Program-made: the position numbers and the translations under genes
In this document: positions 7,439 to 15,309 of the stretch, piece by piece
Layout of the letters: each line of letters begins with the position of its first letter
Numbering within the stretch: position 1 is the first letter of the stretch
Assembly (NCBI RefSeq): GCF_000832305.1
Contig: NZ_CP010536.1
Span: 1,488,001 to 1,552,000 of the forward strand
Length of the DNA stretch: 64,000 nucleotides
Source of the DNA: Cupriavidus basilensis
Lineage (GTDB): Bacteria; Pseudomonadota; Gammaproteobacteria; Burkholderiales; Burkholderiaceae
Reading direction: 5' to 3'
Notes under the pieces: model-generated
The model's database searches: none
Seen by the model: the letters and a program-made list of their open reading frames with translations, nothing else
What the model was told of the DNA's origin: nothing

Positions 7439-7594
7439 ATGGCATACCTGCTCTTGTTGGTGGTGCTCTGCTTCTGGCGTTTTCCCGTGACGCCGGCGCT
7501 GTCGGGGGCTGGATCGCCCGCCTGGCGGAGTCAGCCAAGCCCACAGCCTACTCCACGCCTGGGTGCCAGGGCATGGAAAACGGAGTGGGGTTAG
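7439..7594 (+). CDS. Possible 51-aa small membrane ORF at the 3' end of the giant RNA
   Basis: An ATG-started frame whose first 13 residues are strongly hydrophobic (MAYLLLLVVLCFW) and whose remainder is Pro/Arg-rich. No clear ribosome binding site is visible, which argues against translation. If real, the RNA would be partly bifunctional, or the structured RNA would end near 7430. Listed with low confidence. Confidence 0.25.
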   Translation: MAYLLLLVVLCFWRFPVTPALSGAGSPAWRSQPSPQPTPRLGARAWKTEWG

Positions 7595-7633
7595 TGGCAG
7601 CACCATGACGACTTCAACACGGGAATGTTGACG

Positions 7634-7664
7634 AAACCCGGCTTCGGCCGGGTTTGTCTTTTCT
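7634..7664 (+). terminator. Rho-independent terminator of the giant RNA
   Basis: AAACCCGGC-TTCG-GCCGGGTTT (7634-7655) is a nine-bp stem with a UUCG tetraloop, followed by GTCTTTTCT. It faces the convergent gene that ends at 7687. Confidence 0.85.
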
Positions 7665-7686
7665 GGGGTCGGCTAGATCCGCTAGC

Positions 7687-8379
7687 CTAGATCTTGTCGA
7701 AGCTAGCCATCAGCATGAGCCGGCCCGCGGTGTCAGGGTGCCACGCTTGTACCAGCTCCTTGTGCCGCATCCCAGGCTCGGCGTACAGGATTCTCACCGC
7801 GACAATTCCGACGTGGTAGGACCAATAGGCGAATGTGCACCTGCCATCGACGTCGTTTCCATTCACTTCTGTCCAGCCCGCGACCCTAGTACCCGGCTCG
7901 TGGGACGGTGTTGGACCGATGGCAATGAAGACGTGCGGATGCGCCGTTCGAGTAAGAAAAGCACTCGCAAACGGGCGGAGATCGATTGGAACCTTGTGTT
8001 CGGCGATTAGACAGCCGAAAAGCTTCACGAAATAGAGGTGGGTATCAAGCAAAGCATCCTCCACCGGTTGCTTGAATACTTCAGCCATCTCAATTGAGTC
8101 CCCCGGTCGGATAGATGGTCGACTTCTCAGATCGCCAGACAATTGCTCCCATGCTTTGTCATACGGCTGGCTGAGATTGTTGTTGCAGTCCGCGCATAGA
8201 AGAGCCTTCGACTTGAAGGCCGGATCCATCACTGTGCGTTTTGGGACGTTGCGCGCCTTACTCGAGTGAACATAAAGAAGCTTGTTCTGAGAAACGTGCC
8301 CAAACAACCCCCTCAGATCGGAGACCTTCATCAGGTGCTCTCCCGTCTCGGCAGCTTTCCCGCAGATCCAGCAATCCAT
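7687..8379 (-). CDS. HNH-like zinc-knuckle protein (230 aa)
   Basis: Begins with CWICG and a following EH, and has a later LCADCNNNLSQPYD segment near residue 62. Two CxxC knuckles plus His/Asn are typical of the HNH/treble-clef nuclease-like fold, although a full HNH catalytic signature is not certain. The rest is not recognised. It is transcribed against the giant RNA, with only 22 bases between its stop and that RNA's terminator. A GGAGGGGG ribosome binding site supports the start. It is probably cargo expressed from the prophage; defence or nuclease activity is conjecture. Confidence 0.55.
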   Translation of the reverse strand: MDCWICGKAAETGEHLMKVSDLRGLFGHVSQNKLLYVHSSKARNVPKRTVMDPAFKSKALLCADCNNNLSQPYDKAWEQLSGDLRSRPSIRPGDSIEMAEVFKQPVEDALLDTHLYFVKLFGCLIAEHKVPIDLRPFASAFLTRTAHPHVFIAIGPTPSHEPGTRVAGWTEVNGNDVDGRCTFAYWSYHVGIVAVRILYAEPGMRHKELVQAWHPDTAGRLMLMASFDKI

Positions 8380-8400
8380 TTCCCCCTCCTGCAGTACGTT

Positions 8401-8650
8401 CGGTCCTGACGTGAATTCTAAGGCAACAGGAGATCAGGCCTCTTGTTGGGGAAGATGGAAAACGGCGTTCCGCTGACTCAATCCCGTATCCCAAGATGAA
8501 TCCATGCCACCCCGGAAGATCGTGCAGTCGGGTCACGCGGGTGAGGGGTAAATCGCCCGGACACATGACATGGCGCGGGGCCGTGTCAATCCGACACCCC
8601 GCTACGGCAGCGCCCAGCGCGAAAGCGTAGCCCGATGGGCGCACCACCCA
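8401..8650 (+). other. Intergenic region with hairpins, leader of the small-ORF/phosphatase operon
   Basis: No gene of useful size. Two hairpins stand out near the end: GTGTC/GACAC (8583-8597) and GCGCCCA/TGGGCGC (8610-8642) enclosing GCGC-GAAA-GCGT, a GNRA loop. They lie just before the ribosome binding site of a tiny lipoprotein ORF, so this may be a structured 5' leader. The divergent promoter of the HNH-like gene must also lie here. Confidence 0.35.
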
Positions 8651-8662
8651 AGGAGATTGAGC

Positions 8663-8740
8663 ATGTGGTTTCCCGTTTGTGTGTTCCTATGGGCCGGTGT
8701 CTTCGTGTCTGCCTGTGGCTGGCCGAGCGACGACGGTTGA
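8663..8740 (+). CDS. Tiny lipoprotein (25 aa)
   Basis: AGGAG lies eight bases before the ATG. The peptide is a signal sequence ending in a lipobox (V-S-A-C, Cys18) followed by only seven residues. Mature product would be an eight-residue lipid-anchored peptide, in the manner of bacteriocin-release or entry-exclusion lipopeptides. Function unknown. Confidence 0.45.
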   Translation: MWFPVCVFLWAGVFVSACGWPSDDG

Positions 8741-8748
8741 GGCATGCC

Positions 8749-8838
8749 ATGAAACTCACCCCGGCTTACCGGACCCAAGCGATCGAGGAAGGTGGACTGC
8801 CGGTCCCCGGCGAGTTGGCGCAACGGAGCGAGCTATGA
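8749..8838 (+). CDS. Small ORF upstream of the phosphatase (29 aa)
   Basis: ATG eight bases after the lipoprotein stop; its TGA overlaps the phosphatase ATG (ATGA). This indicates translational coupling. No motif. Could be a coupling leader and not a functional protein. Confidence 0.35.
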   Translation: MKLTPAYRTQAIEEGGLPVPGELAQRSEL

Positions 8839-9518
8839 GCGTCAAACACTTCGGCAAGAACACGGCCGGCCGAGATTTCGCTGTCGGCGACATCCACGGT
8901 TGCTTCTCGCGCCTGCAGGTGAAGCTCGACAGTATCGGGTTTGACCCATACTGCGATCGACTCTTCAGCACCGGTGACCTGGTGGATCGCGGCCCGGAAT
9001 CGGAGCAAGTGCTCTCTTGGCTGGACAAGTCATGGTTCCATGCGGTGCGCGGAAACCACGAGGACATGGCAATCCATCACTACCGCCACGGTATCGACGT
9101 GTACGCATACAACGCTAACGGCGGTGCGTGGTTCATCGGTATGACCCCGGCGGAGAGGGCAGATTATGCGCTTGCATTCGCCGACCTTCCGGTGGCCATG
9201 GAGGTGGAGACTGAATCCGGCTTGGTTGGAATTGTTCACGCCGAATGTCCCGTCACCGACTGGTCTCGCCTTGAACTCGCACTGACTGGCCCAGCCAAGC
9301 AGATGTACGAGGCTTGGTGTATGTGGCAGGACCAGCGCATCAAATGCGTTTGCGATGATGACGTGGCCGGCGTGCGCGCCGTGGTGGTTGGCCACTACGT
9401 TGTAGAGCGCTTCACCAGCCTTGGCAATGTGTACTACTGCGACACTGGGGCATATCGCCGGGGTCGCGACTTCACGATCATCGACTTGGCGACTATGGAG
9501 CCTGTCAAGGCGGCCTAG
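8835..9518 (+). CDS. Serine/threonine-type metallophosphatase (PPP family)
   Basis: A 227-aa calcineurin-like phosphoesterase. The metal-binding signatures are all present: GDIHG at 18-22, GDLVDRG at 47-53, GNHE at 73-76, with later His residues in IVHAE and VVGHY. Length matches lambda NinI-type phage protein phosphatases, which remove phosphate from Ser/Thr/Tyr or nucleotide substrates. It ends a short operon and is followed by a terminator. The physiological substrate is not known. Confidence 0.88.
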   Translation: MSVKHFGKNTAGRDFAVGDIHGCFSRLQVKLDSIGFDPYCDRLFSTGDLVDRGPESEQVLSWLDKSWFHAVRGNHEDMAIHHYRHGIDVYAYNANGGAWFIGMTPAERADYALAFADLPVAMEVETESGLVGIVHAECPVTDWSRLELALTGPAKQMYEAWCMWQDQRIKCVCDDDVAGVRAVVVGHYVVERFTSLGNVYYCDTGAYRRGRDFTIIDLATMEPVKAA

Positions 9519-9567
9519 CCCTGGGTCAGACTGACCGATTGTCTCCCGTGCTATCCCGGCATGTTGG

Positions 9568-9600
9568 CCCGCAGCCCACCCCGCTGCGGGCTTTTTTCTT
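9568..9600 (+). terminator. Rho-independent terminator after the phosphatase gene
   Basis: CCCGCAGC/GCTGCGGG eight-bp stem (9568-9590) with a seven-base loop and a run of six T. It isolates the late baseplate genes from the upstream operon. Confidence 0.85.
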
Positions 9601-9651
9601 CCCGGAAAATGAAACTCATGGGGATGGGCCCCGCCTCCCATAATCCTCCGC

Positions 9652-9945
9652 ATGGCAACCAAAATCACCGGCGAAGACGTCCAAGCGATGGTCTCCCATT
9701 GGCTGGGCACGCCCCCCAATGGCTATCTCGGCTCGCCCTATGGCTCGCCGATCAAGGACATGCTCCAGACACCCCAGGCAGCCGGCCTGGCTGATGCCTT
9801 CCTTGGGAAGCTGCGGACCGACGTCCCCGTGATCACTGCGCTGCCGAACAACGCCGTCAACCTGTACTACCAGGACACCCAGCCGGACAAGCGGAGCATC
9901 TTCGTTGAAGTAGCCGGGAAACTGATCGAAGCGCCAAAAGGCTGA
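9652..9945 (+). CDS. Putative baseplate protein upstream of gpJ (97 aa)
   Basis: Short protein with a GYLGSPYGSPIKD segment and a C-terminal beta region, placed three bases before the baseplate J gene, where gp25/GPW-type wedge proteins normally sit. The sequence itself does not prove that family. A CATAAT hexamer at 9639-9644 ends seven bases before the ATG and no ribosome binding site is seen, so the transcript might be leaderless. Confidence 0.45.
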   Translation: MATKITGEDVQAMVSHWLGTPPNGYLGSPYGSPIKDMLQTPQAAGLADAFLGKLRTDVPVITALPNNAVNLYYQDTQPDKRSIFVEVAGKLIEAPKG

Positions 9946-9948
9946 TGC

Positions 9949-11382
9949 ATGTACACGAAGAGCGACTTTGACCGAGCTGTAGCTGACAGGATCCAGGAAT
10001 ACCCAGCCGTTGCCACGCGGTTCCAGGCTGGAGACCCCACCGTTCTCGCCAGCCTGAGCGCCATTTCGCAGATGGCTTCGATGCTCTCGCAGCAACTCGA
10101 GATTGGCATGATGGAGCCCTTCGAGAAGGTGCGGGACTCCACTGTGCTCGCCGATGCCGCGCTGAAGGGCATCATCCCGGTTGGGACGCCTACCCGGGTA
10201 AAGGTTCTGGTGGCCAACCCGACGGCAGCCGACTTCGCGCTCATCGCTGGACGTAGCGTTCTGGACCCGACTGGTCGTCCCTACGTGGTGGATACCCCCG
10301 TCACAGTGGTGGCCGGCGGCACCGGGTTTGCCCAACTGCTCCAGCGCCAGACCCGCACGATCGCGCACACGGTCACAGGGTCTCAGCCCTTCTACACCAT
10401 CGAGGTGCCGCAGCCTGACGACGGCCAGTACATCGGTGGGATTGCCCTAGCGGATGCCCATGGGAACGCATTCACCTACGCCCAGGAGTTCACAAACGTC
10501 GGCGCTGGCGATCGCATCTTCCACGTGGAATCAGACGAGTATCGCCGGATCTTTGTGAAATTCGGATATGGCGGGGTGGTGGGATACCAGCCGGCGGCCG
10601 GTGAAGCCTTCACGGTGACGGTGAACGACACCAACGGGAACTTCGACCTGGACCCGGGTAGTCCGTTCGCACTCGAGTACACGCTCGCGCCGCAGGACTC
10701 GATGGTGAAGATCACGCTCGATTCGGTATTGGTGCCGGGGCAGAATCCCATCGATATGGATACCCTTCGGGAGCTCTGCAAGTATCCGTCGACCTATGAC
10801 GCGAGCGCTGTGTACCTGGGGGAATTCGACTTCCTTATCCGGCGCAACATGCCGAGCCTCAAGTTCCTGTCCGTCTGGAACGAGACCATTGAGGAGCAGG
10901 TGCGTGGGGCGAGCGTCGACAACATCAATCGGCTGTTTGTTTCATTTCAGCCGCCTGACGGTGGCGATCGGACGACGTACGAGAGTGACATTCGAGCCCT
11001 CATCACCAAAGCGGACGACTCGTACGATGTTGCCTTTGTCATGCCGGTGGTGCTACCAATCGGTACCACCATTGCTGCAACAGTCGCACGAGTTCACGAG
11101 CCTACGGCTGTCTCGACGCAGATTCAAGATGTCTTGCTAGGGCAATACGGGATCGATTCTGCGACGGCCAAGGCGGGGATGTTCTACCCGCAGTACAAGC
11201 GCGTGTACGAGCAGTTGCGAGCAAATGTGGCGGCGCTCCAGGACGGAGGGAGCGATTTTACCGTCAGCATCGGTGCGCTGCCGTCCACGCAATTGCCAGA
11301 GCAGTGGCGCTACATGACCGCCGATAGCCTAACGATTGCGGTCACGCTGTCCAACTACAACATCGGCTACTGGGGTCGCTAG
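9949..11382 (+). CDS. Baseplate J/gp6-like wedge protein
   Basis: A 477-aa protein with the features of baseplate J/T4 gp6 proteins: an N-terminal helical region that handles assembly, a central beta-rich part with G-x-P-V/D-T-P-V-T-V patterns, and a C-terminal domain ending in a beta segment (SLTIAVTLSNYNIGYWGR). It forms the wedge ring of contractile-tail baseplates. It is followed two bases later by the tail-protein-I-like gene, the usual order in myophages. Confidence 0.72.
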   Translation: MYTKSDFDRAVADRIQEYPAVATRFQAGDPTVLASLSAISQMASMLSQQLEIGMMEPFEKVRDSTVLADAALKGIIPVGTPTRVKVLVANPTAADFALIAGRSVLDPTGRPYVVDTPVTVVAGGTGFAQLLQRQTRTIAHTVTGSQPFYTIEVPQPDDGQYIGGIALADAHGNAFTYAQEFTNVGAGDRIFHVESDEYRRIFVKFGYGGVVGYQPAAGEAFTVTVNDTNGNFDLDPGSPFALEYTLAPQDSMVKITLDSVLVPGQNPIDMDTLRELCKYPSTYDASAVYLGEFDFLIRRNMPSLKFLSVWNETIEEQVRGASVDNINRLFVSFQPPDGGDRTTYESDIRALITKADDSYDVAFVMPVVLPIGTTIAATVARVHEPTAVSTQIQDVLLGQYGIDSATAKAGMFYPQYKRVYEQLRANVAALQDGGSDFTVSIGALPSTQLPEQWRYMTADSLTIAVTLSNYNIGYWGR

Positions 11383-11384
11383 CC

Positions 11385-12263
11385 GTGGAGGACATGACGC
11401 CCACTCTGGGGCCACTTCAGAACAGTTGGGAAGCCAACGAAGTTGAGGCCGAGCTCAAGCAGGTATTTCTGGACCTGTTTGCGACCTATCTTCGTGGGGA
11501 CGAGCGGGACCTGAATGTCTATGGTACCGCTCATCTCGGCTCACTGGATCTGCTGGCCCGGAGTATCAAGCGGGACGGACTCGCCGTATTCGGCGATGAC
11601 ACCAACGCGGTTCGATACCTGTATCGCGCCTGGCACGCTCGCAATCCTAAGCGGGGTTTGACCTTCCTTCGAACGTACCTCCAATTGCTCTGGCCGGATG
11701 GCTGGCGGGTAGAGCAGATGTGGCAGGACAAGAGTCAGTCCTACCCAACGAAGCTGGTGGCACGAGGTGAACTAGGGGCCAACCCACACGACACCCACTA
11801 CCTCACAAGCCGCATAACCGTTTCGATTGATGACGACAATGAGACGGGGGTAAGTATCCCGCGAGTGTTGCCGGCGCTACGGTCCGTCATGGCCGCGCGC
11901 TTCGTACTCGATATCGAGGTGCTGAAGCGTGCGGGGAACACCATTAGCGTTGCATCAGGGGCGCTCACGGAGACCTTTGGCTTTTATGATGGGCAGTTGC
12001 TGGTGGGAGTGCCACCTCCAAGCCCCTCTCAATCTGATCTTTCGATGCTCTACACCGCGCTCGATGTCGGCGCGAAGCTGCCATCCGCTCCAGATTCTCT
12101 GCTTCCTTGGTACTCGTGGATCCTGGCTGTGCCGGGCTGGTCCAGTTCTTGGACAGCTTCCCAGCAGCGAGATGCAATTACGCAAAGGCTCGCGGCCTTC
12201 GCGCCATATCTGGACGAACTGCATACGCTTGTCAACGTGACCTTACCGCAAACCTTCCAGTAG
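11385..12263 (+). CDS. Tail protein I-like baseplate protein (292 aa)
   Basis: Directly after gp6/gpJ, in the position of gpI/gp7-type wedge proteins that link the baseplate to the fibres. The N-terminal region (ARSIKRDGLAVFGDDTNAVRYLYRAW...GLTFLRTYLQLLWP) resembles tail protein I. The GTG at 11385 or the ATG at 11394 could be the start; a GGAGG lies too close to the ATG to decide. A structural role is likely, the exact subunit is inferred. Confidence 0.5.
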   Translation: MEDMTPTLGPLQNSWEANEVEAELKQVFLDLFATYLRGDERDLNVYGTAHLGSLDLLARSIKRDGLAVFGDDTNAVRYLYRAWHARNPKRGLTFLRTYLQLLWPDGWRVEQMWQDKSQSYPTKLVARGELGANPHDTHYLTSRITVSIDDDNETGVSIPRVLPALRSVMAARFVLDIEVLKRAGNTISVASGALTETFGFYDGQLLVGVPPPSPSQSDLSMLYTALDVGAKLPSAPDSLLPWYSWILAVPGWSSSWTASQQRDAITQRLAAFAPYLDELHTLVNVTLPQTFQ

Positions 12264-12386
12264 GGCCGAGCAGATCGAGCGGTAGGCATCCCGGCGAACT
12301 GGATATCGATTTCGGGAAATTGCACGGTTCGGTGGCTGCCCCAGATTGTTATCTTGCGGCTATTGAGCAAGGGCACTGAAAGAGCT

Positions 12387-14528
12387 ATGAGTAACCCGCT
12401 GCAGGACAAGGTAGACCAATTCATCGTGGATGAGGGTCTCAACCATCAGTATGTGAACGGTGACCAGAACACCCTTGTACAGACAGCCGGTGGCCCGGTG
12501 CCGTCAATAGCCAAGCAGGCGAAAGACAATGATGCGGCTATCAACGCGGCTGGCTTACTCGGTCAGGTAAACGCGAGTAAGGACGCAGCGCAGTCTGCAA
12601 TGACAGGTGCTCAGTTTGCTATGACCGGTGCTCAGGCGGCACGCGATGGCGCGCTGATCCAGGCTGGCGTCTATGTGGATGAGCCGACGGGGCGGGCTGC
12701 CGTTGCTGATGGGCAGGCTTTCAAAGTGCAAGGTTCGGGCGTTATCGCGGCTTTTGAATATAGACGCGTAAATAGTGCGTCCGCAACGCTGATAGCGATC
12801 TACCCATCGTCGGCTGCTGTATCTGCTTTGCAGTCAATCCTTCCGTCTCTCGCACCGTCTGGATATGCGTGGGCACTTACTGATGCGTTCTTTAGTGCCG
12901 CTATCGGCGTAAAAACGGACGGCACATTTACCGCAGTAGTCACGGACATCGCGAACCTCGTGGCCACGGTGAGCCGCATCGGAAACCTCACAACGGCATC
13001 CTCACCGCCGGCCGGCTACTCTTATGCCTGGATGGATTCCCTTGGGCAAATGGCAGCAGGCATTACAACATCTGGTTCGTTCATTATCTCGAATCTAACG
13101 GCGCTGCTTACCTCCATCAATCAACTGAATATCGGATCGTCGTCCGTAATATCTGAGCAGAGCACGCCAACTTCCGGAGTGTTCTCGATTAAGGACGGCT
13201 TTGGGAGTACGGCTGCGCGGGTTAACGCCGACGGTAGCGTTGAGGTGGACACGCTAACCGTGCGAGCCCTAAAGGTCACGAGCGTGAGTGCGCAAAGCCT
13301 TGCGGTTGCGGCATCTACCGTTTCAGCGCTCATGCCAGACATGCCGCACGTCATCAGCTATGGTCAGTCCCTCGGCGAAGGTGTGAATGCGTTGCCACCC
13401 TTGTCGACGGTGCAGAAGTACAACGCAGTCAGTTTCAATGGGGGAGTTCGCGCACAAGATGGCGGCACCGATCCGGCAGTAACGCACGCAAGCCTCATCC
13501 CGATGGTTGAAACGCAGTTCGATACCGGGAATGGTGTTGCAGGCGAGACACCATTGTCTGGCATGACGGAGTTCATTCACGAGCGTCTAGTTGCCGAGAA
13601 TCCCGGCTTCAATGCCTCGGCGATGTCATTGCTCGGCTCTGCTCCTGGGCAGGGAAGCCAATCGATTGCAAATCTGTCGAAAGGTGGCTCTTATTATCAG
13701 CGGCTGCTCAATGACGTATCTTATGGCGTCAGCCTTGCCAATGCAGCGAGCAAGTTGTATCAAACGACGGCAATAACCTGGACGCAGGGCGAGGCGGATC
13801 AGAGTCTCGGCACGTCAGCCAGCGCCTATATCACCGCGCTAAACACTCTGCTTGCTAATGTGAATTCGGATGCCGCAGCCGCCAGCGGACAATCCCAAGC
13901 CGTTCGCATGATCATGTATCAGATGGGCTCATATAAGGCGCTTGGCGGCACCTACCCAACAATCGCATTTGCGCAGCGAGATGCGTGCCGGCAAAACGCC
14001 AATATGTTCCTGGCTTGCCCGATGTACCAGTTCGATAACTCGGATGCTGGCGTGCACCTGACAAACGTGTCGTCAAGGTGGCTGGGTGCCTACTACGGTC
14101 TCGTCTATAAGCGGGTCGTAATCGATGGCCTCGTCTGGAAACCGACCATGGCGACATCGTGGGTCAGGCAGGGAAAGGTTGCTCTAATCAAGTTCAACGT
14201 TCCAGGTGGGGGCCTTGTATTCGATACCTCATATGTGACTGACCCGGGGAACTACGGGTTCTCGCTAGTGGATTCTTCTGGCAATCCGCTGACGATCAGC
14301 GGCGTGTCTCTCTTGCAGAACGATACGGTAAAGATCGTTGCGGCCACCGCGATCCCGGCTGGCGCGAAGTGGCGTTATGGCTGGGGCAATGGGACAGCGA
14401 ACTACGGCAGGACAGCAGGTCCTCGTGGCTGCTTGCGGGACAGCATGGGCGACACCATCGTCTATGCAGGCGCGGGGAATCAGCCCATGCACAACTGGGC
14501 CATCGTTGACGAACAAATTCTCAATTGA
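12387..14528 (+). CDS. Tail spike/fibre with SGNH acetylesterase domain (713 aa)
   Basis: The first ~110 residues look like a virion-attachment helix region. Residues ~130-310 contain three degenerate repeats of the type G-Y-x-x-A-x-x-D ... A-A-G-I-x-x-x-G-S-F. From ~320 a sialate O-acetylesterase/SGNH hydrolase domain begins: GQSLGEG (block I Ser), WTQGEAD near 464, and a VH in DAGVHLTN near 552 as the likely catalytic His. Such spikes remove O-acetyl groups from capsule or LPS during adsorption. The start at 12387 is chosen over 12354 because of spacing to GAAAGAG. Confidence 0.72.
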   Translation: MSNPLQDKVDQFIVDEGLNHQYVNGDQNTLVQTAGGPVPSIAKQAKDNDAAINAAGLLGQVNASKDAAQSAMTGAQFAMTGAQAARDGALIQAGVYVDEPTGRAAVADGQAFKVQGSGVIAAFEYRRVNSASATLIAIYPSSAAVSALQSILPSLAPSGYAWALTDAFFSAAIGVKTDGTFTAVVTDIANLVATVSRIGNLTTASSPPAGYSYAWMDSLGQMAAGITTSGSFIISNLTALLTSINQLNIGSSSVISEQSTPTSGVFSIKDGFGSTAARVNADGSVEVDTLTVRALKVTSVSAQSLAVAASTVSALMPDMPHVISYGQSLGEGVNALPPLSTVQKYNAVSFNGGVRAQDGGTDPAVTHASLIPMVETQFDTGNGVAGETPLSGMTEFIHERLVAENPGFNASAMSLLGSAPGQGSQSIANLSKGGSYYQRLLNDVSYGVSLANAASKLYQTTAITWTQGEADQSLGTSASAYITALNTLLANVNSDAAAASGQSQAVRMIMYQMGSYKALGGTYPTIAFAQRDACRQNANMFLACPMYQFDNSDAGVHLTNVSSRWLGAYYGLVYKRVVIDGLVWKPTMATSWVRQGKVALIKFNVPGGGLVFDTSYVTDPGNYGFSLVDSSGNPLTISGVSLLQNDTVKIVAATAIPAGAKWRYGWGNGTANYGRTAGPRGCLRDSMGDTIVYAGAGNQPMHNWAIVDEQILN

Positions 14529-14536
14529 GGTGAAGT

Positions 14537-15238
14537 ATGGGTGTTAGCCTACAAATCAATGACGCGCTGTTTAAGTATGCGGTCGCGCAGCAACTCCCGA
14601 AGACGGCCAACATTGTCGGCCTATTCAAGCTCGGCGGCGGCGCAGGTGCGGTGCAGAACAACCTTGTTCCTGGAGCGGCGGCAACGTCGCTAGTCGGGTC
14701 GCCGACGATCAACGCCAACTCCATGTCGGGGACGTACCTTAACGGCCTGAACACTGGCGTGGCGATGCCTGCAACCTTGACGCTGGCTGCCCTGATGAAG
14801 GCACCGGCAGCAGCAAGTGCAGTCGCCATGGGCAACTATGACGGTGCTGCGCCTAAAGGCGCGTGCTTCTATTTCAATGGCAACCTGAATGGACTCTGTG
14901 CCGGCAGTGCAGGGAGCGCGGCGGCCAATGCTGGATCTTTGGCCGGCTTGACCGCTGGGAGCTATTACTTGATGTACGTGACTTACGACGGCGGCACGTT
15001 GGAGGTTGGGTATGTCAACAACGGATCATTCACCTCCGCCTCTGCTGCGGGAGTGGTTACCGGGATGCCGTCCAGAAACGTGAGGCTGCTCGCCGACTAC
15101 GATGCAACGGCCACATTCCCGAATACCATCGAGATGGCACATGCAGGCGTATGGAATGCCGCGCTTTCGCATTCCGATCTTCTGCTCTACTACAACTATC
15201 TCAAGAGCCAGCTTGGGTCAGTGCTAACGATCGGATAA
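14537..15238 (+). CDS. LamG/concanavalin-like virion protein (233 aa)
   Basis: Gly/Ala/Asn-rich beta protein ending with the pattern MAHAGVWNAALSHSDLLLYYNYLKSQ, typical of laminin-G-like jelly-roll modules on phage fibres. It starts eight bases after the esterase spike, with GAGG upstream, and is probably an accessory sugar-binding part of the same adhesion apparatus. Confidence 0.55.
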   Translation: MGVSLQINDALFKYAVAQQLPKTANIVGLFKLGGGAGAVQNNLVPGAAATSLVGSPTINANSMSGTYLNGLNTGVAMPATLTLAALMKAPAAASAVAMGNYDGAAPKGACFYFNGNLNGLCAGSAGSAAANAGSLAGLTAGSYYLMYVTYDGGTLEVGYVNNGSFTSASAAGVVTGMPSRNVRLLADYDATATFPNTIEMAHAGVWNAALSHSDLLLYYNYLKSQLGSVLTIG

Positions 15239-15309
15239 GCGCCGCATGATACAGAGGGAATCTGCGCCGCTTGTGAAGGGCGCCTTGGCCTTCGCGCGGC
15301 TTTGTATGG

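Larger units (their letters stand above)
5435..7664 (+). ncRNA. Candidate giant ornate structured RNA (about 2.2 kb) with embedded tRNA
   Basis: The stretch has no convincing long gene: its frames lack plausible starts with ribosome binding sites and known domains. It is bounded by a strong promoter and a rho-independent terminator. Stable helices are dense. Examples are a 10-bp stem at 5630-5639/5656-5665; a nested hairpin GTCACC/GGTGAC plus TCTCGGTAAGC/GCTTACCGAGA at 5671-5727; TCGCCGG/CCGGCGA enclosing ACCCGGCT/AGCCGGGT at 5998-6062; GNRA loops (CCCGC-GCAA-GCGGG near 5550); a repeated GAGAGTACC element (6007, 6128); and three long covarying modules. A tRNA-Gly lies inside. Size, phage setting and tRNA link recall GOLLD and ROOL RNAs, but I cannot align it to either. 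Confidence 0.65.

Noticed and set aside
5911..7608. Several 60-130 aa open frames in the giant-RNA region
   Set aside because: They lie on both strands, are Arg/Ser/Pro-rich, lack ribosome binding sites, and cross stable covarying helices and a tRNA.
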